This document shows, piece after piece, positions 37,678 through 49,600 of a DNA stretch of 64,000 bases. A program made the translations under genes and the position numbers. A model generated the notes under the pieces. It was not told the origin of the DNA and searched no databases. It saw only the letters and a program-made list of their open reading frames with translations. Origin of the DNA: Marvania coccoides. Lineage: Eukaryota; Chlorophyta; Trebouxiophyceae; Chlorellales; Chlorellaceae. Positions within the stretch are counted from its first letter, which is position 1, and each line of letters begins with the position of its first letter. The stretch covers positions 193,501 through 257,500 of the forward strand of contig OY978107.1 of NCBI GenBank assembly GCA_963854735.1, written 5' to 3'.

Positions 37678-38519
37678 AAATATGACAAACCGCTGCTGCA
37701 TACTTACATACATACGTACATTACAGGGATTATTGTCCGCACGAAGGCGCCTTTATTATTTTAATTTGGGATTTGGGAGCGGGAAACTATCTTTCTTTAA
37801 GTTTTATACTTTCTCTTGTGCTTCTTTTAACTCTTGAGCACGTGTGCAGTGCTTCATAAATTGGAGGGAGGAGGCTCTCATTCAGCTTCCTTATCTCCGT
37901 TCAATTTTCAATTCTATTTTTCTTTGTGATTCTTATAGCTTCTTTTCGTTTCTTTCTATACGTCTTCGAGGGAGAAAGCCATTGTATCACCCCCTCCCTG
38001 CTTTAAGTTTTCCCCCCCTGGTATCCTAGACTTTTCTCTTTTTCCGTTGTTTCCATTTCATGTGTTTTGGTTTCATTAATAGCCAAGGGGCATTGACGTG
38101 CCCCTGTTAGCATCACCCATTACTACTGTTACTTCACCAAGTACGTTGTAACAATACGTTTTTTTCCTTTCATTTTACGAGTGCGGGGCGTTGTCGCCTT
38201 CAGCCATGGAGGTCGCGAAAATACTAAAATTACTGGGCGCCGCATGCGGAATCACGAGGACGGGGGGGTGCATGAGCCACACATTATCAATGGCAGAGGA
38301 CAATGCGTGTGATGGAGCTGGCCGAGGAAATTTTTGGCAGGCATGCTTCAGTGGTGGAAAGGGTCGTTATTATCAGCAGTGCTAGCGTTTCTCAAGTTAT
38401 TCTAATGTTGATTGTATTTCAATTCGTTTATTATCAATCACACACTCTACCTCGGCAGCGTAGCACTCCCGACCAAAAACATCTAGATTAAATTTATTTT
38501 TTGAAGGTTCTCTTAAGCC
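37678..38519. other. Intergenic with short family-B repeat
   Basis: 840 bp; holds a degenerate family-B tail at 37700-37755 (TACATACATACGTACATTACAGGG, then GTCCGCACGAAGG) and T-rich DNA. No gene supported. Confidence 0.5.
37700..37755 (-). repeat. Family B retroelement tail, short copy
   Basis: Strongly 5'-truncated, diverged copy: on the minus strand GCGGAC...CCCTGTAATGTACGTATGTATG. Confidence 0.55.
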
Positions 38520-39822
38520 ATGGCGGAAGGAAACGCAGGGTTGCCCTACTTGGGGTCGCTCATGTCGCTGATGACTCATGGCGACGTGCGCTACGAAGGA
38601 ATTCTCGCTGATGTGAACATGGTCGATAGTTCGCTGCGGCTTACGAATGGTGCGACGCCGTCCCCTGTTCCGCCCCGATAACATGCACGATGCTGCGAAA
38701 TCAGAGCCGCGATTTGGATTTGCCTCTAACCTGCATTTTTTCGATCTCTCGTGCAGTGATTTGCCGCGGAACCGAGGGTCGCGTGCCTCCCGGCGTCAAC
38801 GCGGTGCTTCCCAGCGATCAGATCTACGAGACCGTTGTCTACAAAGGCAAGCTGCTTCCCATTCCCTCGTTCAATATCAGAATCATAAATCTCTCAACGT
38901 TTCCCCCCCCTCTCTCTCTGCAGCCAGCGAAATCAAGGACCTTACCGTCCTGCAAGACGCCTCCGTCGCGCAGGGCCGGTTTGCGCCCCCGGTTGCCCCT
39001 CCAGTTGCTCCCGCGCCCCCCCCTACGGCGCCGTCCCCTTGGGGCGCCCCCCCACCTGCGCCCGGCGCATTCGGCAGCAACCCCTGGGGCTCTCCCGCTG
39101 CGCCAGCCCCTGCAGCGCCCCAGCAGGCCGCCCCCGCGCCGCCTCCCGCTGCCAAACAGGCTCCTGCGCCCGCACCCACCGTTGCGGTGGCGACCATTCC
39201 TAAGCAGCAGCAGCAGCAACAGTTCCAGGCGGCTACCGCCAACGGTGGTGGCGCGCCCCCGCCCCGCGCGCGCCCCGTGAGCTACGCCCACGCCGCAGGT
39301 GGCCCTGGCGGGGCTGGCGGCCCCCCCCGCGGCGGCGGCAGGGGTGGCGGCGGTCGCGGCCGTGGCGGAGGCCGCGATGGCGGCCGAGGCGGGCCCCACG
39401 GCCCTGGCCCTCACCACCATCACCCCCCACACCACCACCACCACCACGCGCCCGCTCCTCCCATCGCTATCCCAACTGAAGAGTTCGATTTTGAGGCGGC
39501 TCTCAAGAAGTTCAACAAGGACGAGCTGCTGAAGAAAGCTGAGGAGGAGACGGCTGCGGCAGCCGCCAAGGAGCACGCCTACAAGAAAGACGACTTCTTC
39601 GACGAGATCTCCTGCGAGGCGCTGGAGAAAATGAATTTGGGGGAGCTGGGAGCGGGAGAGGGGCGGGCCAGGGCTGCCGCCCGCCGACGCACCGATTTCG
39701 AGACATTTGGCGGGGCTGCAAGGCGTGGGGGGGGTCGCGGAGGGGCTGGGTACAACGGCCGTGGCGGTCGCGGGCGGGGAAGGCAGCCTGGACGCGGTGG
39801 AACTGTTGCAGCCAACGCTTGA
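38520..39822 (+). CDS. Scd6/LSM14 (DCP5-like) mRNP protein
   Basis: Cytoplasmic translational repressor and decapping factor, 372 aa, exons 38520-38649, 38757-38846, 38924-39822. The N-terminal LSM14 domain reads YLGSLMSLMTHGDVRYEGIL, GTEGR, YETVVYKASEIKDLTVLQ. A Pro/Ala-rich and RGG-rich linker follows, then the FDF motif (EEFDFEAALKKFNKDELLK), which binds Dhh1/DDX6-type helicases, the FFD/TFG boxes (KKDDFFDEISCEALEKM) and a terminal RGG tail. The order fits LSM14/RAP55/DCP5 except that the RGG patch also precedes the FDF motif. Intron 2 has a GC donor (AAAG|GCAAGC); only this splice restores KASEIKDL. The His/Pro-rich stretch before FDF is low complexity. Confidence 0.93.
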
Positions 39823-40675
39823 AAAAAATAAAATAAAATATAAAAGTGGGAAAGGGCGGGTTTGCCTGCCTGGGTGGGTTTTTTTTTTGAGAGGCGTGGT
39901 GGGTTGGAGTTTTTATGTAAGAAAAACCGAGTTGAAAGGAACAATGGCGCAAGAAATACGGAACTCTCAGCAGTGTATCGGAGTGGTGCCTCCTCCAGTT
40001 TTGAATGGACTCCTGCCCCAAGGGTTTACTGGTCTGGGTGCTTTTGCAAACGACGGCAGGGTGTGTCAGGACCTCTGAGGAGTGTTTTTTAATAACAGCC
40101 TGAAAAAAACCCCGTTTCATAACGAGTAATTTCCGCGCATGGAAGGTTCATTCATTGTCCCAGGCGTGCAACAGCAGTCCTGTTTTTTTTCTTCCCCCAA
40201 GAAGTGGCCCTGCGAACGCGTATACTATATTTTCACGCCATTGCATATGATTGCACCACCCCCATGCTGTTCACTCTGTTGAAGGGTTTTCATTGACATC
40301 TGATTTTATTTTATTTTATTTTCTGGCCCGTGCATTCCAAGTTCATTGTTCTTGCCACCGTGCCTTCCCAAACGTGTCTGCGTTTTTCTCCGACGCACAT
40401 TCTGCAAGGCCGCTTTGTGATCCAGCGAGCAAGGGCCCGGCTTGCACTGTTATCGCAACCTGTTTGTTTTGGGGGCACTCCCCGAATATAGTGCACAGCA
40501 CGCCTTTGGCACTCAAGAAGAAGGTAACTGTACAATCAGCGCCGAATCAATGCACTTGGCAGCGCCCCGTAGTTTGCGACACCAGTGTGTTGCCTCGATG
40601 TCCTGCTCCCATTGCTATTATTATTATTTTCTCACGCCCCGCTCTCCCCGTCCCCTCGTCGTGCAGCACTTGCAC
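39823..40675. other. Intergenic, upstream of unknown gene
   Basis: 850 bp, nothing recognised. A 5' exon of the next gene could lie here: AAGAAG|GTAACT at about 40521 is a good donor and CGTGCAG at 40666 a good acceptor. Confidence 0.45.
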
Positions 40676-42804
40676 ATGAGCAGCGAGTACGAGGGCGCCG
40701 ATGCGCAGGTCAGCCCGTCTCCTCCCGACCGAAGAATCCCTTATCCCGCTGCCACCTCTTCTGTGGAGCCTTCATCAGCATCAGATGAAGAATTTGCAGA
40801 GAAGCCGCCCCGGTGGAGCCTCCGATTGCAAAGGAAGTCCGTCCAGCCCTCCCCTCCTTCATCCTCTCCTTCCCCCACCAACACCGACACCACCGCCAAT
40901 GCTGCTCCCCAGGAGGACCCGGAGGCCGCCGCCGCCGCGGCGGCCGCTGCTGCAGCTCCTTTAGGTCGATCAACCAGTGGCAAGGCGAAGATGCAGGCTG
41001 GGGCTACAAGAGAGGCTCTCGTCAACCCTCGTAGGGTTGCCAATGGTGCTGCCAGCAGCGCCAAGCGGCCGCCGCTGCCCCCGCCGCCGTCTCCAGCAAC
41101 GCCCGACGTCCTGGGCCTGCAGGAACATCCACGGGGCACCCAGTTTCACACTGCGCAGGTACTTGAAAACCGTCAATACAACCTGGTTTTTTTTCGGGTT
41201 TCTTTGTTTTTCTTCAGTTTTGTTTGTCATTACCAAACGCATACCCATCCAATTGACCCCATTTCCCCCACACTCAAGCTTTTTTTCCTCCTCCTTTCTT
41301 TTTCACTTCTTTTCAGATTCACCTTCAAGCCATGCTCAAAGTGATGGGAGAAAAGTCCACTGTGGCCGTGGCAGACCTCGAACTGGTGCACTCTCAGTTT
41401 GAGACCCTCATGGCCGCCCACCCCACCCTGTCTCTAGCAGCAAGGAGAGCGCAGGCCCTGGCCGCCGCCGCCGCTGGCGCCAAGGAAGCTACTGCGGCTG
41501 CTCCCGTTGTCAAACGAGCCGCTCCCACCGCTGGCCTGCCGTCTTCGAAGGCCGCTCCACCTCGCATGCCTTCCGCTGCTCCTGCTGCTGCGCCTGCTGC
41601 CACCCAGGGCTTCCCAGCACCAGAGGAAGAAGAAGAAACCCCGCTTCCATCGCTTGCTGCTGTTAGAAAGCAGCTGCCCACGCTGAACGTGCCAGTGCTG
41701 CCCCAAGGCGCCTCCGATAAGCCCAACTCAAGTTTCTACTCCTACAGCAGCAACCGCCAGCTGCAGCAGCGCAGCCAGCATGCACTACAGCACGTGAGTA
41801 ACACCTGCCACGCTCAACAGCGGCTGCAGCAGATGAAGCAGTACGAGGCTCTTGGCGGGCCCTCGCACCTGGAGCAGCAGCAGTATAGCGGCATCTCTAC
41901 GCAGGAGGGGATGCCTCGCCCCCGCCCAGCCCCCTTCGGGATGCCGACACTCTCAGGGATCACCAGCTGGAATTTTGGCGCTGCTGACGTGGACGCAAGG
42001 TCGCACTTGATCACAGGCACGCCTTCTTCCTTTAACCCGCTGTATTCTGAAACCCCCGAGGACAAATTGCACCAAGTGGAGCACGGCTTTGTTGGCGACG
42101 GCAGAATTCCCTATGAGCAGCAGCAACAATCGCAGTACAATCGCAGTACACCGCAGCATGTAGGTGATGTGCCTGCTGCTACACAAACGGGTCCCACGGC
42201 GACCCACAGCAGCAGTCAATCTGCGCTGGACCTGCTGCGTGCAATTGCCGGCATGGGCAAGGCAGGACGGCTTCCTTCTGCTCGAGGTAGTTATGGGGTG
42301 GTTGAGGAGTCCCCCAAGATCACGCAGGTTGGAAGAAACGACCTAGACCCAGACGAGTGAGTTGTGATCAACTGAATGAAATTTCAATGGTGACTTTTGT
42401 GTGGGTGGGGTGGGGTGGGGGTGGGGTATTGCTCCAGGGGGAGGGCGGTGGGCCATCCCTGTTCAGGCGGTAGGGTCTTAGATGGTTTAAACATGATGAA
42501 CCCCCCCCCACCACCACCACCAAATCATTTTAACAACTTTTTCCTCTTAAAATATTTCGATTGTTTCAGGATCGCTATTTCAGCTCTGATGTCGATGGGA
42601 ACCTTCGAAGGGCCCTCAGCGCGTGGGGTGAAACGTGCTTCTTCCGCGCGCACCGCTGCCGGCGGAGACGAGCAGGAGCGTTCTCCTCGCCGAAGAAAAA
42701 CGGCGACGCATGATGCCCCTAGACTGCCGTCCCCTCCCTCTGGCGGGGACAACGTGGAGTCCCAGTTGTTGGAGCTTCTAGCCCAGCGAATCAGAGCGCA
42801 ATAA
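40676..42804 (+). CDS. Unrecognised disordered protein
   Basis: 585 aa from ATG 40676, exons 40676-41158, 41317-42356, 42570-42804; joins close in one frame. I recognise no family. An N-terminal Ser/Pro/Ala-rich part has RWSLRLQRK and a poly-Ala run. A short helical block follows at the second exon start (IHLQAMLKVMGEK, ADLELVHSQFETLM), the best-ordered part and the best search query. Then come Ala/Pro-rich sequence, a Gln-rich stretch, and a C-terminus with basic RSPRRRKTA (possible nuclear signal) and a final helix VESQLLELLAQRIRAQ. The true start may be in an upstream exon. A nuclear or mRNP scaffold role is possible but not shown. Confidence 0.65.
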
Positions 42805-42947
42805 CGGCAGAGGGAGTTTTGTCAAATTCATTCAGGTTAGGTTTGTGGAAAATACTAAAATTGTGAAGGGCACAAAAATGGTTCATTTGCCCGAAGAAAG
42901 CAAATTATGTTTCATATGCCCAATATATTCCGAGGATAATTTAGCTC

Positions 42948-43230
42948 GTCCGGAGAGTCCTGCTTGCCCCCCCATTTTTTTTCCCTTTCTTTTATTCATG
43001 TCGGCCGCGCCGTTGGGGGACTCAGGAAGGCAGGGGCCAGAGCCTTACATTGTGGGCGAAGGTGCGGTATCGGCGTAAATTGCTGTATCCGTGCGCCCCC
43101 AGTACCTGAGGTTGATCCCACGGATGGAAGGGGGTACCCCACCTTACTGTGGCGGGGTGAGTGGCACGTCGGCTTGCACCAACCTTGGTAGTAGACGTTA
43201 CAACCATATGAAAAACCTCCAAACCTCCAA
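42948..43230 (+). repeat. Dispersed repeat family A, copy 2
   Basis: Same span as the 11651 copy, from GTCCGGAGAGTCCTGC to CCATATG plus two CCTCCAAA-type units; differs by scattered substitutions and small indels. Confidence 0.75.
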
Positions 43231-43271
43231 ATGTGAATTCCCAGTTCATTATTTAGGCCATGTGCTTTGTG

Positions 43272-43372
43272 AGAGCATACATACATACATACATTATATG
43301 GTTTTAAGTCCGCACAAAAGGGCAACTAAGACCCCATAGCAGACTGACACGCTAGTGAAAGCCGTGCGCGTA
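43272..43372 (-). repeat. Family B retroelement 3' end, diverged copy
   Basis: CATACATACATACATTATATGGTTTTAAGTCCGCACAAAAGG..., aligning with the 43459 and 59784 copies with several mismatches. Confidence 0.65.
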
Positions 43373-43458
43373 GGAATAAATAAATAAATGAATGATACTA
43401 AGTGTAGAGGCCTACGCAAATGCGCTTCCGTGAACGGAAGAGAAGTGTCAGGGTATAT

Positions 43459-43830
43459 ACACATACATACACATACATTACAGGTTTAAAGTCCGCACAA
43501 AGAAGCAACTAAGGCAACATAGCAGACTGGCACCGAAGTGCAAGCAGAAATAATGAGAATAATGAAGAAGAAGATGGCGCGTCAGGGAATAAAGATGGGT
43601 AGGATGCACGCATTGCTACCAAAGAAGGGCATGTGCAATGAAAAACCATGTGCTCTTCGTCCTCGCAAGAACCAGAAGCACACAAGCGGCATGTCCGCTG
43701 CAAATGCGGCCGCCCCACGTAGCGCCCCGTCTCCACCCCAAGATGATGCGAGCTGCATCGGAATCTTGCCAAAGAGACCCGCCGCGGAACCGAAAGGACA
43801 GAAGAAAGGTGCGGTAAAGTATTAGAACCC
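43459..43830 (-). mobile_element. 5'-truncated non-LTR retrotransposon (family B)
   Basis: Read on the minus strand: the C-terminal part of a LINE ORF2, a short trailer, and a 3' end CCTGTAATGTATGTGTATG tailing into an ATGT microsatellite. At least 79 bp from the tail inward is identical to 59795-59873. No reverse-transcriptase core remains, so it is a dead 5'-truncated insertion. Confidence 0.75.
43509..43772 (-). pseudogene. LINE ORF2 C-terminal zinc-binding fragment
   Basis: Frame MARFRCSSHHLGVETGRYVG, then CRLCASGSCEDEEHMVFHC and RASYPSLFPD. This is the classic end of L1/CRE-like plant and algal ORF2 proteins (SSH.L.IE.GR, CxxC...EDE.H..F.C). Only the last ~85 codons are present. Confidence 0.75.
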
Positions 43831-43938
43831 TTGAATATGCCGTGAAGTACGTATGCTTGATATGCTTGTCATCAATTCAAATATGCAACGATAGAAACTA
43901 CGAAAATAAATATATGAACGGTGTTGAAATGCACTGTA

Positions 43939-44459
43939 TCCATCCATCCATCCATCCATCCACTGTATCCATCCACTGTATCCATCCCCTCCATCCATCC
44001 ATCCATCCATCCATCCATCCATCCATCCATCCATCCATCCATCCATCCATCCATCCATCCATCCATCCATCCATCCATCCATCCATCCATCCATCCATCC
44101 ATCCATCCATCCATCCATCCATCCATCCATCCATCCATCCATCCATCCATCCATCCATCCATCCATCCATCCATCCATCCATCCATCCATCCATCCATCC
44201 ATCCATCCATCCATCCATCCATCCATCCATCCATCCATCCATCCATCCATCCATCCATCCATCCATCCATCCATCCATCCATCCATCCATCCATCCATCC
44301 ATCCATCCATCCATCCATCCAATCCATCCATACATCCATCCATCCATCCATCCATCCATCCATCCATCCATCCATCCATCCATCCATCCATCCATCCATC
44401 CATCCATCCATCCATCCATCCATCCATCCATCCATCCATCCATCCATCCATCCATCCAA
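43939..44459. repeat. CATC tetranucleotide microsatellite
   Basis: About 520 bp of (CATC)n with a few interruptions (CACTGTATCC near 43960-43990; CAATCCATCCATACATCC near 44320). All three frames are open because the unit has no stop, giving spurious IHPS-type frames. Confidence 0.98.
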
Positions 44460-44629
44460 TCCATACATACATACATACATACATACATACATACATACAT
44501 ACATACATACATACATACATACATACATACATACATACATACATACATACATACATACATACATACATACATACATACATACATACATACATACATACAT
44601 ACATACATACATACATACATACATACATT
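44460..44629. repeat. CATA tetranucleotide array = expanded retroelement tail
   Basis: About 170 bp of (CATA)n ending CATTACAGGG, the same junction as the 3' end of family B copies (minus strand CCCTGTAATGTATG...). It is therefore probably an expanded LINE tail that borders the CATC array. Confidence 0.9.
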
Positions 44630-44634
44630 ACAGG

Positions 44635-44687
44635 GCATCCGTACAGTACTGGCATCCGTACAGTACTGGGCATCCGTACAGTACTGG
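44635..44687. repeat. Three tandem 17-bp units
   Basis: GCATCCGTACAGTACTG repeated three times with one-base spacing variation, just after the CATA array. Confidence 0.9.
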
Positions 44688-44839
44688 GTCTCCATTTTTA
44701 TTGTCTTTGTGTGCTCTGTTGATTGCTCGTAGTTTTAAACCGACAACTTGTCTCTGTTTAGCACCGGCAAGAGCTTCTTTTTCTTTTTTTCTCTCGAAAG
44801 CTGCCTCGTATTTTTGTCTCAAGACAGTTAGCCTCATCT

Positions 44840-44943
44840 CTCAACCATATGTAAAACCTCCAAACCTCCAAACCTCCAAACCTCCAAACCTCCAAACCTC
44901 CAAACCTCCAAACCTCCAAACCTCCAAACCTCCAAACCTCCAA
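44840..44943 (+). repeat. Family A 3' end with (CCTCCAAA)n tail
   Basis: Only CAACCATATGTAAA of family A remains, followed by about 11 CCTCCAAA units: an extreme 5' truncation with a long tail. Confidence 0.75.
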
Positions 44944-45257
44944 GCGTAAACTCTTGAGGGTCTCAGAGTTTAGACGGGTTTTTTTCAACGCTTCAATTCT
45001 TTTCCCTCCCATTCTGCTCTACTCAAGAACATACAGGTTTTATTTATTTTCTCCCTCTCCCATGCATGGAAGTCATACTGGTGTCCATGTCACACATTCT
45101 TATCTGAAGCGGTGGACGAAATATGCCATCGATTTCGTCTTCGTTTGTCGATACGTTTATTCTCTTTTTATCCCTCGTAGTTTTATATGTTTACAGGTTG
45201 TAGTGATTGACGTACTGATTGACCAAAACAAAAAAATGACTATTCCCTGTGGACATG

Positions 45258-45541
45258 AACATATGGGTTTATGGGTTTATGGGTCTACATATCGTTGTAA
45301 CGTCTACTACCGAAGGCGCTCTTATAGAGACCTGCAAGCCGACGTGCCACTCACCCCGCCACAGTAAGGCGGGGTACCCCCTTCCATCCGTGGGATCAAC
45401 CTCAGGTACTGGGGGCGTACGGATACAGCAATTTACGCCGATACCGCACTTTCGCCCACAATGTAAGGCTCTGGCCCCTGCCTTCCTGAGTCCCCCAACG
45501 GCGCGACCGACATGAAAAAATGGGGAAAAGCAGGACTCTCC
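45258..45541 (-). repeat. Dispersed repeat family A, copy 3
   Basis: Reverse complement of the other copies. After GTTACAACGATATG its tail is built of ATAAACCC units (seen as GGGTTTAT on the plus strand) instead of CCTCCAAA. Confidence 0.75.
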
Positions 45542-46696
45542 TATAAGGTTTTTAATTTAATTCTCATGCGCATGCAATACATACATACATTACAGGGTTT
45601 AAAGTCCAATGCAAATACAAATTTGAGTCTTTAGACTCCGCACAGAGACGACAACAAAGGCCACACAGCAGAAGGGCAAGCTTGGTCCTAAAAACTAAGC
45701 CAGGAGCCTGTGAAATTCATAAAATAACCGTTTTGCTTGTCTTTTTCTGTCTTCAATCTTTTCCATTTTATACAACAACAAAAATAGGATCATTTTTCTG
45801 ACTGAATTTGACAAAGAAAGAGCTGAAAAACAGCGAGTGCGTCATTAGCAAGAGGAAGAATCTGACAGCGCGGGGGAATCTGCGGTGGGTCAGGTATTGC
45901 CACAGAGAGGGTAAAGAAGAACTTATTGGAAGCAAACCCGACCGGGACATTATAGGCCACACGGCAGGCAACGTATTCTTCATAAAATACGACGGGTTTG
46001 GGAATTTTTCGATCACTCTGGCCTGCGACCAGAACAGCCCGGAAAGAAGCTAAAGCACAAACGGGATCAAAGATGCTTGAAGGGGGATCATCTGCAAAGA
46101 TACGGCAGTAGGATGTTGGTACGCGAGCAGAAAGACGTGGGTCTCATCACTATGCCAGAGTGTAGGCAGAGTGTTCGGAGACGGTGTGATGGGCGGCAGA
46201 CTGGAAAGGGAACCGTGAGCTGTCGGAGTCAAGCAGGCAATCTGATTAAGTGGAAAAGTACTCTTCTACATGCGAAGAGCTCTGGCAAGGTAGAAACATA
46301 TGCTGACCATGGGATATGTTGGAAGAAAAATGACAAATTTATTGCCAGACGAGATGTAAGTGTAGGTAGCAATTTTTAACATAAAATAGGTTAAAGAACA
46401 GAACGTATTAGTGTTCACTTCTCCCTCCCTCGCTTGCGCTGTGGAAATGAATGCAAAATCAGATGACAGCTCCGCAAAAAATTGAACTTCAATAAAGAAG
46501 TGGAGCAATCTCTGCAATTTTCCTCTTAAAATCCGCGTTTTTTTCGGCTTAAATAATAATAAATTGCTCAAATTTGGGCCGTTCATATCTAGCACAGCGG
46601 CACTCGAGTGGACAAAAACATTTTGGCATTTCTTGTATCTCCGGTCTTTGCGCAGCTCTGTTCTCTCTATAATAATGGTTTAGGCAGGCTACAGAA
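45542..46696. other. Intergenic, repeat-rich then unique
   Basis: Holds a family B copy at 45577-45690; the rest has short frames (for example 45808-46053) without recognisable family or splice support. It also contains the WDR44-like promoter. Confidence 0.45.
45577..45690 (-). repeat. Family B retroelement 3' end, copy with insertion
   Basis: CATACATACATTACAGGGTTTAAAGTCC then about 30 bp of extra sequence before CCGCACAGAGACGAC..CACACAGCAGAAGGGC; same orientation as the other copies. Confidence 0.6.
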
Positions 46697-49600
46697 ATGG
46701 AATCTGAACAGCGCGCCGATTCCCCAGCTGCCAACGGCGCGCACGAAGCTGATGAATCCATCTACCTCTCAGCCAAAGAAGGCCGCACAGAATCGCTGGT
46801 TTCCACCTCTTCCAGGGCCACCTACGCCAATGCTGACACCGCCTCCAGCCCCATCAAATCCGGCCCTGCCCCGCCCTCTTCTCCAGAAGAGGAGGGCACT
46901 CCATCACCTAACGTGGACGCCTCTGCCTCCTCGCCGCCCCCCCAGGCAGCCTCTGCCGCTTCTCCCAGCCCCCCGCCCGACTCAGACCAGGACTCGGAGG
47001 AGGAGGAAGAGGAGGAGCACGTGCTGGGGGCTTCTCTCTTCAGCGTGCCCCCCTCAGATGCCCGCTCAGTCGGAGTTTATGGCCTCCCTGTCGAAGCTTT
47101 CGAATTCAAAAATTTAGACTCGGGGGAGACGATCGCCATGGACCGGCGGTACTGGATCAAAGATGTGGACACGGGACGCGTATTTGTGCTCAAACCAGAC
47201 GCCGCAGGCGCTGCAGGAGGCGGCGGCAGCGCCGGCAGCAGCGGGGGGGGGGTAGCAGCAGCAGGCGGGCGCGGGGGCAGCACCAGCCCCAGCATGCGGG
47301 TGGCGGACCTGATCAGCGGGGTGGAGGTCAGCTTGGTGGAGTTTGAGCAGGCGTTGGGATACTTTAAGGAACCACAGCCACCGCCTATTGTCACAGCATC
47401 GCCCACCAGCAGTGGCGGTGGGGCTGCGGCGCTGGCGATCATGAACGGCCAGCCGGATTTTGGGGCGCACACCATGGCGCAGCGGGGCATGCACTCCATC
47501 TCCCTAGGTGAGAAACGAGCGAAGAAATTGCATGCAAAAAAAAATATAAAAAATCAGAGCGCCGCGTCCTCTCTCCATGTCTTTCTCTCCATGTTTTCCC
47601 TTCCACGTCCTCCCATAAGCACCCAATGCTACAGCTTAACATTTCCTCCTTTTCTATCTTGCTTCCTACAGCCGCCCAAGCCAGCGTTGAGTGGATTCGG
47701 GAGAAAGCAGCTGCAGCGCGGGAAATCCTCACCTCTCCTCGAGAAACCCGCCCAGGCGGGAGCCCCTCCTTCTCCGACCCTTCCTCCCCGCAGACCGGCA
47801 CGGAAGCGGCGTTTGGCGGCTCTCAGTCTTCTTTTTCTAGTCGGGCGGCAGATGGACAAGGGCTGGCAGTGAAGGTGGCGGTCTCGCGCAAGCCCTTCAA
47901 GGAGCTCACGGACCTGCGGCTGGTGCAGACAATCCCGGCGCACCAGGTATGACTAACGACAATTGTATGTTTTGTTTGAGGGGGAGGGGGGAATGGCATT
48001 TCTACTTATTTTAGAGGGATGAATGAAGAGGGGAGGCTCTTTATTGGAATGTTTCGATTTCTTGGTATTGGCACTGGATTGAGCTGCTCGACTGCTCATC
48101 AATGGAACGTTTACAAAGATGCTTCTCTCATAAAATTTCATTCTTTTTTTAATTTTTTTTTCACCCGACGACTCTGTGCAGGGCGTCATCTGGACGATGC
48201 GGTTCTCAAAGTCGGGGCGCTACCTCGCCACCGCGGGCCAAGATTGCGTGGTGGCTGTCTGGGAGGTCATCACGCAGCGAGACAAAAATGCCACAGCAGC
48301 GGCAGCAGCCACCACCGCCTCGTCAACAACAAATCCCCCCTCCGGGGGCTCCCCCCGCATGTCTCTCACAGGGATGGGCGGCGCCGTGGGGGGTGCAGCG
48401 GGTGCACACGCTTTGTCATCGTCTCCTACTGCAGCGGCTGCAGAGGGGCAGTCCAGCGTGGTGGAGGGGGCGGTGTACGGCATTCCGGTGCTGCGGTCAA
48501 AGCCCGTGCGGCTGTACCGCGGTCACAAGCAGGTGCGCGTGTAGTGTGCATAAATAACACTCTTCGGTTTGCCGCTTTTTCTAATCGCTAATTATTTCGC
48601 CTTCGTTTGTACCAAACCCTTGTCCTCTGCTGTTGCTCTCATTTCCGTATGTTTCTTTTCATCACTGTCTTTCTTCCTTCCGACACAACGGTACAATGCA
48701 GGACATTCTGGATGTGTCCTGGTCAAAAACCAATTTTCTGCTCTCCGCCTCCATGGACAAGACGGTGCGGCTGTGGCACGTGTCCATGGACGAGTGCCTG
48801 CGCGTGTTTAAGCACTCTGACTTCGTCACTGCCATAGACTTCCACCCCTCGGACGATAAACTGTTTGTGTCAGGGTCCATTGACGGAAAGGTAAGAGAAA
48901 GAGAGAAAGAAAGAAAGAAATAGATTGTTCGAGTTGAGGGGGGGAGGGCAGCAGCGGGTTTGTAGTTTTACGGGGTTTAAAAAGAGGGTAATAGAGCCTT
49001 TTCTGAGCTCATAAATGCCTCGCCCGACTTCTTCCGCTGTCATAAAAATGTCTGTTCTTTCTTCACCAGCTTTCTTCATTTTTGTCGGGGCTTCGTACCA
49101 ATAATCCATTCCCTACTCTAAAACAACCACTTGTACTCGCATTACATATTTTAATTTCCTCTACCCGCCCCGCAGGTTCGGCTGTGGAACGTACCCGAGC
49201 AGCGCGTGGTGAGCTGGCAGGATGTGCACGACATGGTGACGGCGGTGGCCTACTCGCGGGATGGCCGGAGAGCGGTGGTGGGCTCCATGCGGGGGCGGTG
49301 TCGCTTTTATGGCACGGGGTCTAAAGGAGTGCTGGAGTACGAGGCGCAGCTGGGTGAGTTAATGGCAGTACGCTAAGAGGTGTTTCACGCGAGGGGCGTT
49401 TGTTTGATTGGAGATGAGAGTCGGAAAATAAAGGGGCGTGAAAGTTTTAATGAGCTGGCGGTGGAGAGAGACATGGTTTTCTCTTCTCTGCCTGCATGCT
49501 CTGACTTTGTAATAACCATTTCCCGCGATGCATGTTCCCTTCTTACTCACCCCCTGTGTTTTTCTCCCTATGAAATGCTTGCTGCAGACGTTAAGAACAA

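Noticed and set aside
38841..38850. GT donors near the end of Scd6 exon 2 instead of the GC donor
   Set aside because: GT at ACC|GTTGTC or GTT|GTCTAC puts the next exon out of the KASEIKDL frame required by the LSM14 domain.
40080..40105. GTGTTTTTTAATAACAGCC resembling a histone stem-loop
   Set aside because: The two halves do not pair and no histone gene is upstream.
41790..41820. Internal GTGAGT...CAACAG in the unknown gene as an intron
   Set aside because: It would be about 27 bp, too short, and the frame is open through it.
44850..44943. (CCTCCAAA)n as an interstitial telomere
   Set aside because: The plant and algal telomere unit is CCCTAAA or CCCTAAAA; this unit differs and sits at the end of repeat family A.
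43842..44949. Long open frames of 250-340 codons on both strands (IHPS / MDGW / MYVC repeats)
   Set aside because: They are translations of CATC and CATA microsatellites, whose units contain no stop; there are no start context, splice signals or non-repeat domains.
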